Part shown: positions 1 to 7,214 of the stretch, one piece after another
How the letters are laid out: the number at the start of each line of letters is the position of its first letter
Numbering within the stretch: the first letter of the stretch is position 1
DNA from: an uncultured Mycoplasmatota bacterium
GTDB lineage: Bacteria > Bacillota_I > Bacilli_A > RF39 > UBA660
Direction: 5' to 3'
DNA length: 30,433 bases
NCBI GenBank assembly: GCA_946613765.1
Contig: CAMOFW010000003.1
Coordinates: 1-30,433 of the forward strand
Translations under genes and position numbers: made by a program
The notes under the pieces: generated by a model
Seen by the model: the letters and a program-made list of their open reading frames with translations, nothing else
Databases searched by the model: none
What the model was told of the DNA's origin: nothing

Positions 1-823
1 CATACATTTCTTTTAAAACTTCTGTTTCATTGAAACGTTTAGTAAATTCGTTGAAGTATCCGAATAACTCAGTTCTATCTCTCCATGATGGTTGAACTGA
101 TGCGATACATGAGTCGTGTTTTAAAAATTTACCCCAAGCATATGCTAGCGATGTTTTACCTGTACCAGAAATACCTTGTAAGATAACTAGCTTAGTAGAT
201 GCTAGAGATGCAATAAATAATCTAATCATATTTGGTTTATAATATAGTTTTAATTTAGAAGCAGCAAAGTTTCTAAATAAATCTACTAGTTCTGGTAATT
301 CAAAGCTATTATTATAATTTGCAACTTTGTAATCTTTATATTTTTCATCAACATCATATAATTTAGGAAATCTAATTTCTGTATTAGGATCAACATTATC
401 ACCATCAGCTGGTGCTTCTTCAGTATCAGATTCATCAGGTTTTAATCCTAATTTAGAAACTTTCATTGCAAGTATTTGTTCTTTTTCTTTGTATAGTTTA
501 GCTACTTCATTATTAAGTTGAGCTACTTCATCTAATAGTGATTCTTGATCTACTAAAGTTTTTCTAAACTTAAGTATTTTTCTTACAATAAAGTAAATTA
601 AGAATACTATTGCTGCTAGAACTGCAAGTGTTAAAAGGATTGCTAATCCTACAAATATCCATTCAGGTCCATTGAAGTCATTTTTATATTCATTTACTAT
701 TCTTATATATTCACCAAAATTGAATATAGTTTTAAAGCATCTAAATATACCTTGAACTGCAAATAATAAACCATTAAATAATTGTGATAAAAATTCATAT
801 AGGAATCTAAAAAATGTATTCAT
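1..823 (-). CDS. Membrane-anchored AAA+ ATPase (McrB/MoxR-like), 3' end beyond window
   Basis: Reading the minus strand from the ATG at 823 gives an open frame to the window edge (about 274 residues seen). The start has the ribosome site AGGTGG. A hydrophobic segment lies at about residues 57-79, followed by a charged coiled-coil-like stretch and an acidic linker. A Walker A motif, GISGTGKT, comes next, and then a WRDRTELFGYF segment. GxSGTGKT followed by a W-x-D-R-x-x-L-x-G-Y element is typical of McrB/AAA_5 ATPases, which remodel proteins or translocate DNA. The N-terminal membrane anchor is unusual for restriction-type McrB. It is the last visible gene of the operon that starts at 5245, 11 bases after the preceding stop. 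Walker B, the arginine finger and any C-terminal domain are outside the window, so the subfamily is open. Confidence 0.8.
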   Translation of the reverse strand, partial: MNTFFRFLYEFLSQLFNGLLFAVQGIFRCFKTIFNFGEYIRIVNEYKNDFNGPEWIFVGLAILLTLAVLAAIVFLIYFIVRKILKFRKTLVDQESLLDEVAQLNNEVAKLYKEKEQILAMKVSKLGLKPDESDTEEAPADGDNVDPNTEIRFPKLYDVDEKYKDYKVANYNNSFELPELVDLFRNFAASKLKLYYKPNMIRLFIASLASTKLVILQGISGTGKTSLAYAWGKFLKHDSCIASVQPSWRDRTELFGYFNEFTKRFNETEVLKEMY

Positions 824-834
824 AACTTCACCAC

Positions 835-1809
835 CTAAATCTTAATAATCTTTGCACTTATTTTATTTTCATTATTATTTATTATATCAAATAACTCACT
901 GTCTTCATATACATAAACATAAGAAAATAATATTAGTTCATTTAAATCAACATCATCTTTATCTAGAACAACACTAAAGGAATAACCTTCTTTTATCTTT
1001 TTATTAATAAAATCTCTATGTTCTAAATAATCACTATAATTTATTTTAATACTTACATGTTTTTTAGCTAAAGTAGTATTTAAGATATTAAATAATCTTT
1101 CTCTTTTCTTTTCTTTTGAATAAATACTTTCTGCCAAATCAACAATATATTTTTTAGAGAAATCTAAGTTATTAGCATTATTTAATACATTAAATGTAGT
1201 TAAAATATATGTAATAAATAATTTATCTTCATTAACTGTACCTGAGTTATATGCTTTATTAATAGCTGTTTCACTAAATAAATATGATATTTTAACGTTA
1301 TGTTCTAGTTTAACTTCAAAGGTATTTTTATATATTCTTTTTTCAGTTAAATTAAATTCTTTTGTTCCAATAGACTTTTGAAATTTTTCTTTACTAGCTT
1401 TTAAAGAGTAATACCATGTTTTTAATTCTTGTTCTAAATTTTGAGCATCATCAATCTTTAGATTTTTATCTAAAGATAATGTTTTAATTACTTCAAGATC
1501 TTCTTTGATATAACATAAATCATCTAAATATGTTATGTATCCAAATAAGGCTACTATTGTTTTTAATGTATTAGAATTTTTTTCATCAACATTAGCACTA
1601 TAAACATCTATTAAATCATTATTAAGTCTTTTTATGAAATCTTTTTCAGCGTAATAATTAGTTTCATTATAATATCTTACTTCTATATATTTATCTACAA
1701 ATAATTCGACGATAGACTTTTGATATCTATTTCTAAGAACTATTCTAAAGAAATCAATTAGCTTTGTTTTGATAAATTTAATATAGGTATTGATTATATT
1801 GTATTCCAT
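835..1809 (-). CDS. Hypothetical cytoplasmic protein of the SipW/ATPase operon
   Basis: The protein has 324 residues, with no signal peptide and no clear membrane segment. It is Lys- and Asn-rich with predicted helical stretches at the N-terminus (about residues 5-70), followed by mixed segments. I recognise no family or catalytic motif. It starts 17 bases after the stop of the secreted protein upstream and ends 11 bases before the start of the AAA+ ATPase, so it is almost certainly co-transcribed and may be an ATPase adaptor. That role rests on position only. An ATG start at 1807-1809 is preceded by an AAGGAG-type site. Confidence 0.7.
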   Translation of the reverse strand: MEYNIINTYIKFIKTKLIDFFRIVLRNRYQKSIVELFVDKYIEVRYYNETNYYAEKDFIKRLNNDLIDVYSANVDEKNSNTLKTIVALFGYITYLDDLCYIKEDLEVIKTLSLDKNLKIDDAQNLEQELKTWYYSLKASKEKFQKSIGTKEFNLTEKRIYKNTFEVKLEHNVKISYLFSETAINKAYNSGTVNEDKLFITYILTTFNVLNNANNLDFSKKYIVDLAESIYSKEKKRERLFNILNTTLAKKHVSIKINYSDYLEHRDFINKKIKEGYSFSVVLDKDDVDLNELILFSYVYVYEDSELFDIINNNENKISAKIIKI

Positions 1810-1826
1810 AGCCTTACTCCTTTTTA

Positions 1827-2741
1827 TTATGGTTCTTGAAAATTAACCCATATTACACTCCACGAATATACTCCTGGATATGTATAGTTTTCAGATGGAT
1901 TATTTTTATAAAATTTAATAGCAACACTACTTAAAGGATCTAGAGGAAATCTCATATAATTAACGTAATTTCTTCCTCCTACATTACTAGTTCCATAAGT
2001 AGATTTTTTTATTACTTCGCTTGTTGTATCAAGTAATAGCATATTTGGATCAAATCCAAAGTTTGCATATTGGCTAACACATTTAGCTTTGTCTGCTTGT
2101 GATAGTTGCATGTAGTGATCAACATCTATTGCATCACGTACGTTATGTTCTCCAAAAGATTCTATTACTGTACAATAGTTAATTGCATTAGTTATTTTAA
2201 GTAATAGATATGGAGAATTAGCGTTATCTTCTATTTCATATGTAACACCAGTTTTACCAACTACATATTCATATTTAGCATATAATTCTTTAACATATGG
2301 TGATGTAGTTTTTGCCATAATTTGTATAGTTATTTTTTGACCCTCAGTATATAGTCTTTGTGGTGCTACTGTTATTTGTAGTGTATCACTATGTGTTGTT
2401 GCATGTATTGTTCCAGTTGGTTTATCTAAATCACATATTACATCACTTGGACAAGTAACTGATGCTTCATATGTAATATCATAATCAGTGTGTACGTATT
2501 CATTCTTTGATGATAATAGATCAAAGTTAATTGTAAATTGTCCAATACCTACCCAGTTATTAATTTGGTATAGTGGATTATCTTCTTTTAAGATATTACT
2601 TGTAAAATAAAAGTTCTTTGAATTAGTATAGTAACTAAAGAACTTTTCAGTTACGTATTTTGCAAAAGTATATGTTCCATACAAAAATAATGGTAAAACA
2701 AGTATTATTAATATTATTAAATATTTTCTTAATCTTTTCAT
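1827..2741 (-). CDS. Secreted protein with SipW-type leader (304 aa)
   Basis: A hydrophobic segment at residues 7-26 is followed by TFAKYVTEK. This fits the leader layout of SipW-processed proteins, with an A-K-Y or A-x-F motif just after the hydrophobic core. The rest is extracytoplasmic and Thr/Tyr/Asn-rich, with predicted beta-strands and several cysteines (two about seven residues apart near 97-103, and further ones around 191 and 220), so disulfides are possible. It has no LPXTG motif. It is one of three likely substrates of the signal peptidase encoded at 3354-4136 and starts one base after the stop of the preceding substrate gene. I infer a structural or accessory matrix subunit; no enzymatic motif is visible. 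Confidence 0.75.
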   Translation of the reverse strand: MKRLRKYLIILIILVLPLFLYGTYTFAKYVTEKFFSYYTNSKNFYFTSNILKEDNPLYQINNWVGIGQFTINFDLLSSKNEYVHTDYDITYEASVTCPSDVICDLDKPTGTIHATTHSDTLQITVAPQRLYTEGQKITIQIMAKTTSPYVKELYAKYEYVVGKTGVTYEIEDNANSPYLLLKITNAINYCTVIESFGEHNVRDAIDVDHYMQLSQADKAKCVSQYANFGFDPNMLLLDTTSEVIKKSTYGTSNVGGRNYVNYMRFPLDPLSSVAIKFYKNNPSENYTYPGVYSWSVIWVNFQEP

Positions 2742-2742
2742 A

Positions 2743-3339
2743 TTACACTACCTGCTCTGCATTTATTTTTATATCCACTAAATCTATAATACCAGCATAT
2801 TCTTTAGGATATGCTTTATATTCAATTGGATATTCTACCCAAAGTGTATATACATCAGTTTGCTTTTGATTGAAGTTAAAATATGATATATCATCTATTA
2901 CTAGATGACGATAATACATTCCATTATCATCAGTTGTAAAGTAATCATTTGTTACTTTATTATTAGTCATATCTGTACCTTTATATACTTTATAGTTAAG
3001 TGGCATATTAGTGGTTGTTATTATTTCAATAGAATATTTTAAATCTACATTAGCTTTTTTAGTGTCTTTAAAATTGGATACATTAAATGTATATAAATAT
3101 GGTGTTGTAGATGGTAACATACTTTCTAATTTTATTTGTCCAGTTTGACTTTCAACATCTACGATAAAAAAAGCTAAATCAGGTTCTATTCTTACTTCGG
3201 TTGCTGTTTCATATCTTGCTTGTGTTAAATCAAAGGCTGCGATAGTAATAATTAGTAACATAACGATAAGTGAAAATAGTAAACTACGTTTAAGTGTTTT
3301 CTTATTAAAATTATTTAAAAACTCTTTTATTTTTTTCAC
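2743..3339 (-). CDS. Secreted TasA/CalY-like protein with SipW-type leader (198 aa)
   Basis: The start is GTG at 3337-3339, with the ribosome site GGGTGAT a few bases upstream; the nearby ATG is out of frame. A lysine-rich N-terminus leads to a hydrophobic segment (about residues 19-36), then TQARYETAT and, after a short spacer, LAFFIVDVE. This is the spacing seen in SipW-dependent precursors (A-x-Y followed by a beta-strand). The remainder looks like a single beta-sandwich domain, without cysteines or a wall anchor. It lies directly downstream of the SipW-like peptidase and upstream of a second substrate gene. A fibre-forming or matrix subunit is the most economical reading, but sequence identity to TasA cannot be judged by eye. 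Confidence 0.75.
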   Translation of the reverse strand: MKKIKEFLNNFNKKTLKRSLLFSLIVMLLIITIAAFDLTQARYETATEVRIEPDLAFFIVDVESQTGQIKLESMLPSTTPYLYTFNVSNFKDTKKANVDLKYSIEIITTTNMPLNYKVYKGTDMTNNKVTNDYFTTDDNGMYYRHLVIDDISYFNFNQKQTDVYTLWVEYPIEYKAYPKEYAGIIDLVDIKINAEQVV

Positions 3340-3353
3340 TTATCATCACCCAC

Positions 3354-4136
3354 TTACTTAACAGACTTATTTATATTCTTTTGTATTTCATTTAAATCTA
3401 ACCTGATAGTATATTCTGTGTCCTCTTCTTTAACTTCTTCTTTTTCTATTTTTTCTTCTGCTTGTTTTAATAATTCATCTATATTTTGTTTAGCAAGCAT
3501 CTTAGATTTAATTAATAAATCCTCATTATTTTTAGTCTTTATCTCTTTTTGAATAACATCTACTTTAACGTCTTCTTTTTTAGGTTCTTGCTTTATTTCT
3601 TTTACTTTTTCTTTTTTTATTTCTTCTTTATTATTTTTCTTATCTTTACCATTATAAGATAGAGCTCCATCAAATAATAATAAAGTAATAAATATTAGTA
3701 TTAGTATTTTAGGTTCTGTTAATATTTTTTTCCATATACCAAGATGTGGAAATACTTTGATTACTTTTCCGATTACTTGGTCCTTTTTGATTGGAGAATC
3801 AACAGTGTTATTAGCGTCCCCTTTTACTATTAAATCATTATCATTAATCATAACAATTCTGTGTGTTATAATTGAATTTTCTGATTTATATGCGATTATA
3901 TCATCTTTTTGTAAATCATCTACATTTACTTTAACTAATAATACATCATTTATATTCAAAGTTGGCTCCATTGAACCGCTTGCTACTTCAAATATTCTTA
4001 CGCCAAAGTAATTGGCATGAACATCATTTGAAAATGAAACTCTTAATTTAGCATATATTACAAGTGCTAAAATAATAAATAGTATTACACATAATATATT
4101 TATTATGTTTTTCGTTATGTTTTTTACTCGGTCCAT
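3354..4136 (-). CDS. sipW: SipW-type (ER-type) signal peptidase I with long cytoplasmic tail
   Basis: This is a membrane protease that removes leaders from a dedicated set of secreted proteins. Residues 10-29 form a transmembrane helix. The catalytic box SGSMEPT follows at 53-59, with Ser55 as nucleophile. ITHRIV contains His92, which replaces the Lys of the usual bacterial enzymes; this is the hallmark of the SipW/ER (S26B) class. KGDANN at 105-110 is the next conserved box. A second membrane helix at about 140-160 is followed by some 95 residues of Lys/Glu-rich, coiled-coil-like tail, which B. subtilis SipW (about 190 aa) lacks at this length. Neighbours on both sides encode proteins with SipW-type leaders. 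The ribosome site is AAGGAAG before ATG 4136. Confidence 0.9.
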   Translation of the reverse strand: MDRVKNITKNIINILCVILFIILALVIYAKLRVSFSNDVHANYFGVRIFEVASGSMEPTLNINDVLLVKVNVDDLQKDDIIAYKSENSIITHRIVMINDNDLIVKGDANNTVDSPIKKDQVIGKVIKVFPHLGIWKKILTEPKILILIFITLLLFDGALSYNGKDKKNNKEEIKKEKVKEIKQEPKKEDVKVDVIQKEIKTKNNEDLLIKSKMLAKQNIDELLKQAEEKIEKEEVKEEDTEYTIRLDLNEIQKNINKSVK

Positions 4137-4154
4137 AACAAGCCACTTCCTTTT

Positions 4155-4709
4155 TTATTCTCCTAAATATTGTTTAAAATCTAAACTTAGTTTACATTGT
4201 AATTCTTCTCCAATTAAACTTGTATCTGATTCATCATAATCTGGATCATTATTCCATTCTAGAGATATCTTATATCTTTTAGTTTTATTAGTATCATTTA
4301 AATGCATTATTCCAGAAATATTTACTTCAGTTGTTTCTTGATTAGTATCTAAATCTATTATTTTAAATCTTATATTAGGGTACTCACTAATATTTGAATC
4401 ATCTATTTCAAGTGTATATTCAACTGATGTATCAGTTTCAGATGCATCTATATCTATTTCAAATTCTGCTTTTGAAGTTGGAGCAAAATAACCATCTTCA
4501 ACATGATTTGTATTAACATAAGTAAAATCATCTAGCGTTATTATTTTAGATAGTGATATGTCTTTGTTATTTAATTTAATTACCCATTTACCTATTTGAA
4601 AATCTGATGTAGCACTAGCATTAGTTTCAAATAATGCATATGTGTTAGATATTACTAGTGCAGTAATGCCACATAGTATAGCAGCACATATTAATAGTTT
4701 AATCTTCAT
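4155..4709 (-). CDS. TasA/camelysin-like secreted protein (184 aa)
   Basis: The leader is typical of SipW substrates: a hydrophobic segment at residues 4-22, then TYALFET and, after a short spacer, IGKWVIKLN. TasA, CalY and camelysin (peptidase M73 family) share this Y-A-x-F ... G-x-W/L-x-L arrangement. The mature part is acidic and Asp/Ser/Thr-rich and looks like one beta-sandwich domain of about 150 residues, without cysteines or a sorting signal. It is the second gene of the operon, two bases after the stop of the signal-peptidase-like gene and 18 bases before the SipW gene. It is probably a surface fibre subunit. M73 proteins are named as peptidases, but I see no convincing active site here. 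Confidence 0.8.
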   Translation of the reverse strand: MKIKLLICAAILCGITALVISNTYALFETNASATSDFQIGKWVIKLNNKDISLSKIITLDDFTYVNTNHVEDGYFAPTSKAEFEIDIDASETDTSVEYTLEIDDSNISEYPNIRFKIIDLDTNQETTEVNISGIMHLNDTNKTKRYKISLEWNNDPDYDESDTSLIGEELQCKLSLDFKQYLGE

Positions 4710-4711
4710 AA

Positions 4712-5245
4712 CTACTCTTCTTCTTTATTTGACTTTGCTAAGTCTACAATCATTATAACTTCATAAATAGTTCCAAATAGTGTTGGGAATATAACTAAGA
4801 ACATAAAGCCCCATTTAGATGTTAGTATTCCAAGTACTGTTCCTAAGTGATGATATACTTTAGTATTATTAAATGTACCTATTACATAATCACCAGATAC
4901 TTTTTTACCATTTAGAACATAAGTTGTTTCAGTTTTAGTAACTGCTTCTTTTTCTTGTACTTCATCAGTAAAGATATTTACGTCGCTATCTTTGTTTGTG
5001 TTGTAATAGAATACTTTATCACCTACATTGATTTTAGCATCACTATTTCTTTTAACTACAAGTAAATCACCTTCGTTAAAACCAGCTTCTTCCATTTCGT
5101 CATCATTAATAATGATTAGTGAATTTTTACCAAATGTTGATACTTTAAAATCATTATAAGATAATAAGCATGCAGTAGTAAAAACAGCTATAACAAACCA
5201 AATACCAATTAAGATATTTCTTATAACTTTACCAACCTTATTCAT
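4712..5245 (-). CDS. Signal-peptidase-like protein lacking the catalytic residues
   Basis: The protein has 177 residues, with membrane helices at about 9-28 and 145-168. It aligns by eye with the SipW of the same operon: FGKNSL with FGVRIF, GDLLVVKR with NDVLLVKV, DYVIGTF with DQVIGKV, and VYHHLG with VFPHLG. In the SGSMEP box the sequence is instead DDEMEE, so Glu50 sits where the nucleophilic Ser should be, and no THR-type His follows. The fold and topology look kept but the protease chemistry lost. It is the first gene of the operon. I infer a pseudo-enzyme partner or regulator of the active peptidase, or a substrate-presenting subunit. It is not a pseudogene, since the frame is intact. 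Confidence 0.75.
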   Translation of the reverse strand: MNKVGKVIRNILIGIWFVIAVFTTACLLSYNDFKVSTFGKNSLIIINDDEMEEAGFNEGDLLVVKRNSDAKINVGDKVFYYNTNKDSDVNIFTDEVQEKEAVTKTETTYVLNGKKVSGDYVIGTFNNTKVYHHLGTVLGILTSKWGFMFLVIFPTLFGTIYEVIMIVDLAKSNKEEE

Positions 5246-5276
5246 ATATCATTTCTCCAATCTATCATACATAATC

Positions 5277-5285
5277 ATTTTATCA
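5277..5285 (-). promoter_or_regulatory. Weak extended -10 promoter candidate for the SipW operon
   Basis: On the minus strand the 9-mer TGATAAAAT lies 32 bases upstream of the first start codon of the operon, one mismatch from TGnTATAAT. A TTGACT hexamer at 5293-5298 is too close to serve this -10. It could serve a poorer one (ATTATG, 5270-5275) at a 17-base spacing. Confidence 0.35.
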
Positions 5286-5317
5286 TATTATTAGTCAATT
5301 TAAAAGAAATAATAAAT

Positions 5318-5348
5318 AAAAAAAGTTCTTATAAATTAGAACTTTTTT
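5318..5348 (-). terminator. Rho-independent terminator after the Cys/His-rich gene
   Basis: An inverted repeat of 11 pairs (5319-5329 with 5338-5348) has an 8-base loop and a T-tract on the minus strand. The stop codon of the gene ending at 5329 is at the edge of the stem. It insulates the SipW operon from upstream transcription. Confidence 0.75.
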
Positions 5349-5919
5349 CATCATTTTTTATTAATACTCTACTATTATTGTGCCATGGTTCTCCATCATA
5401 AAGATTGACTAATTTAAAATCAATTTCTTTATGTTCTAAACTATGGGATGCTGTATCTAGTAAACATTTTTTACAATCATGGTTATATGTATTACATCTA
5501 AAAGCTGCAGACGAAGCATAATCTCCCAAAACACATAGATCCATGTCATTCCATTCTTTAGCCTTTTCTCTGAAAGTTATATTTCCTCTTGAATGTATTT
5601 CTTCTATTTTTTCAGGTGTTAGTTGTGCATCTAATTTAGCTACTCTTTCATCTAATAAATCAACTAAAAAATATTGTATTGCGTTATCACAGGTACGTTT
5701 ATGTGCAACTACTCTTCCGTCATGTAATATTCTACTTATATATGAATCTAATATTTGTTCATCAAAATCTACTCCATATCTTCTAAAGTAATTATAGTAA
5801 TCTTGAATATCATCAAATACATATATTTCTTTATTATTATAATTTGGTGTATATCTTATTACTTTTGCTTTATTTCTTAGTAAAAATAATTCTAATAAAC
5901 TTGCTATTGTATTATTCAT
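5329..5919 (-). CDS. Hypothetical Cys/His-rich cytoplasmic protein (196 aa)
   Basis: There is no signal peptide or membrane segment. The C-terminal half holds a cluster of possible metal ligands: Cys129, Cys142, His147, Cys149, Cys152, His159 and His163, with Cys77 further upstream. C-x4-H-x-C-x2-C is compatible with a zinc or iron-sulfur site. I do not recognise the family. The start at 5919 has a strong AGGAGG ribosome site, and an extended -10 lies just upstream. It is a single-gene unit closed by its own terminator. Its neighbours (a lipoprotein and the SipW operon) do not indicate a function. Confidence 0.7.
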   Translation of the reverse strand: MNNTIASLLELFLLRNKAKVIRYTPNYNNKEIYVFDDIQDYYNYFRRYGVDFDEQILDSYISRILHDGRVVAHKRTCDNAIQYFLVDLLDERVAKLDAQLTPEKIEEIHSRGNITFREKAKEWNDMDLCVLGDYASSAAFRCNTYNHDCKKCLLDTASHSLEHKEIDFKLVNLYDGEPWHNNSRVLIKNDEKSSNL

Positions 5920-5942
5920 AAAACCCTCCTTGAATTGGGATT

Positions 5943-5951
5943 ATTATACCA
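5943..5951 (-). promoter_or_regulatory. Extended -10 promoter TGGTATAAT
   Basis: A perfect TGnTATAAT on the minus strand lies 24 bases upstream of the start at 5919. It overlaps the stop codon of the upstream lipoprotein gene. No good -35 is visible, as is common for extended -10 promoters. Confidence 0.6.
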
Positions 5952-6693
5952 TATTTATAGTATAAATATATCCATTATAATAAAAATATATTGTATTATC
6001 ATAATCATCATAGTTTTTAGTAAACGCTATAGATATTTTATCTTTTATTTTATTTAGCACTTCACTTGGTTCAATATAATTTTCTTTAATACATTCTTTA
6101 GTAGTATCACTTTCACATTCTTCCTTGTTAGTAACTCTGTAGTTGATAACATAGTATCCTTGATCTGTATTAATTACTCTACCATTAATAGAATTAATTT
6201 TTATATTATTTGGTAAAGGATTTAGAATATCCATTTTTTTATTAGAGTCCCCTTTATTAACTATTGAGTACATTGAATTATTTTCTCTTATTATTAGACT
6301 TGATCCATAATAGTATTCATCATATGTATAAGTATTAGAATAATTATCAACATATAATAATTTATCACTAGATGGTGGTGCTATTAAAACAGTTTTATTT
6401 TCATCTATTAAATTACGATTATATAAACCAGTTATTTTAGATGTAGTACTAGCATAATTTTTACAGTTTAAATCACCATATGTTTTATCTAAACTATATT
6501 GATAAATAATATTATCATTAGTAACAAATAAATCCATATTCATTAGTTTAGCATTTTTTATTTCATCGCATTTTATTTCTCTTTTAGTTAAATATGTTAG
6601 TTCTAAATCTTCATCATAGTTTTCGTTATTATCTTTAGATGAACAAGATGTAAGTAATAAAATAATAAATATTAAAGAAATTATCTTTTTCAT
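5944..6693 (-). CDS. Lipoprotein of unknown function (249 aa)
   Basis: The start is the ATG at 6691-6693, which has AGGAG a few bases upstream and begins a clean lipoprotein signal: MKK, a hydrophobic core, then LTSC with Cys17 as the lipidated residue. An in-frame upstream start at 6744 would overlap the tRNA terminator and spoil the signal. The mature part is about 230 residues, Asn/Tyr/Asp-rich, and probably mostly beta structure with repeated short strands. A cysteine pair near its C-terminal third (C-E-S-D-T-T-K-E-C) may form a disulfide. No known domain is recognised. It has its own extended -10 promoter and stands alone downstream of tRNA-Arg. Confidence 0.75.
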   Translation of the reverse strand: MKKIISLIFIILLLTSCSSKDNNENYDEDLELTYLTKREIKCDEIKNAKLMNMDLFVTNDNIIYQYSLDKTYGDLNCKNYASTTSKITGLYNRNLIDENKTVLIAPPSSDKLLYVDNYSNTYTYDEYYYGSSLIIRENNSMYSIVNKGDSNKKMDILNPLPNNIKINSINGRVINTDQGYYVINYRVTNKEECESDTTKECIKENYIEPSEVLNKIKDKISIAFTKNYDDYDNTIYFYYNGYIYTINMV

Positions 6694-6711
6694 ACTATCT
6701 CTCCTAAAGTA

Positions 6712-6720
6712 ATTATAACA
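6712..6720 (-). promoter_or_regulatory. Extended -10 promoter TGTTATAAT for the lipoprotein gene
   Basis: A perfect TGnTATAAT on the minus strand lies 18 bases upstream of the start at 6693 and directly follows the T-tract of the tRNA-Arg terminator. The same 9-mer recurs at 8107-8115, 25167-25175 and, on the plus strand, 16979-16987. Confidence 0.65.
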
Positions 6721-6721
6721 T

Positions 6722-6746
6722 AAAAAAATGTCTTTAATAGACATTT
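6722..6746 (-). terminator. Terminator of tRNA-Arg
   Basis: An 8-bp stem (AAATGTCT with AGACATTT) has a 5-base loop followed by a T-tract on the minus strand. It lies 10 bases past the 3' end of the tRNA. Confidence 0.75.
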
Positions 6747-6755
6747 ATATACTAG

Positions 6756-6832
6756 TGGTGTTCTCGATGCGATTTGAACGCATGACACCCACCTTAGGAG
6801 GGTGGTGCTCTATCCAGCTGAGCTACGAGAAC
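6756..6832 (-). tRNA. tRNA-Arg (anticodon CCT)
   Basis: On the minus strand the acceptor stem GTTCTCG pairs with CGAGAAC. A D-arm AGCTCAGC, an anticodon stem CCACC/GGTGG with loop CTCCTAA (anticodon CCT, reading AGG), and a T-arm with GTTCAAATC follow. The CCA end is encoded. All arms fold without mismatches that would suggest decay. Confidence 0.95.
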
Positions 6833-6840
6833 ATAATATT

Positions 6841-6869
6841 ATTATAATAAAAAAAGACTATTAAGTCTA
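6841..6869 (-). promoter_or_regulatory. Promoter of tRNA-Arg
   Basis: On the minus strand, -35 TAGACT (6864-6869) and -10 TATAAT (6841-6846) are 17 bases apart. The -10 ends 9 bases before the tRNA. The -35 overlaps the 3' end and terminator stem of the upstream small gene. Confidence 0.6.
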
Positions 6870-6870
6870 T
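6849..6870 (-). terminator. Weak terminator after the 74-aa membrane protein gene
   Basis: A 5-bp stem (AGACT/AGTCT) with a 4-base loop and a T-tract on the minus strand overlaps the stop codon. The stem is short, so it may be partial, and read-through into tRNA-Arg is possible. Confidence 0.4.
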
Positions 6871-7091
6871 TGATATTGAAAAAATACTAACATAACATAA
6901 ACTAGAGAACAAACACTTAATAATCCAATTGATATAAACATATTTCTTAAACTACTATTAAGCATATCATTCTTATCTATTTTAGGATATTTATTTCTAC
7001 TTACAAATATACTAATCTTAACGATATTATATAGTGATATAAACATTAAAATAAATACTATTACTACTAACCAATATTGATAGAATTGCAT
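6867..7091 (-). CDS. Small membrane protein, two helices (74 aa)
   Basis: Two hydrophobic segments, at about residues 6-29 and 49-71, are separated by a basic, Lys/Asn-rich loop. That gives a two-pass membrane protein with both ends on the same side. The ATG at 7089-7091 has AAGGTGAT upstream. There is a good promoter 18 bases further up, and the gene is monocistronic. No known family is recognised. The gene could be a small regulator or just a conserved hypothetical of its lineage. Confidence 0.65.
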   Translation of the reverse strand: MQFYQYWLVVIVFILMFISLYNIVKISIFVSRNKYPKIDKNDMLNSSLRNMFISIGLLSVCSLVYVMLVFFQYQ

Positions 7092-7108
7092 ATTATCACC
7101 TTATAAAA

Positions 7109-7137
7109 ATTATAATAGTAATATAAATAAATAACAA
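7109..7137 (-). promoter_or_regulatory. Promoter of the 74-aa membrane protein gene
   Basis: On the minus strand, -35 TTGTTA (7132-7137) and -10 TATAAT (7109-7114) are separated by 17 bases. The start codon is 18 bases past the -10. Confidence 0.6.
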
Positions 7138-7172
7138 TAGTTTTGTTAATAAAAATTATAACTTTACGTATA

Positions 7173-7214
7173 ACAAAAAGAACTATACTGTTTGTAGTCT
7201 AGTTCTTTTTTTAA
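7173..7214 (-). terminator. Terminator after the 101-aa gene
   Basis: A long inverted repeat (AAAGAACTA ... TAGTTCTTT, with a roughly 15-base loop that itself pairs partly) is flanked by A- and T-tracts, so it could work in both directions. The stop codon of the gene lies in the stem. Confidence 0.65.

Noticed and set aside
3757..4011. Rightward 84-codon open frame inside the SipW gene
   Set aside because: It is opposite the catalytic region of a well supported gene and has no ribosome site.
6694..6744. Longer start for the lipoprotein at 5944-6693
   Set aside because: It would start in the tRNA-Arg terminator, lack a ribosome site and bury the lipoprotein signal.
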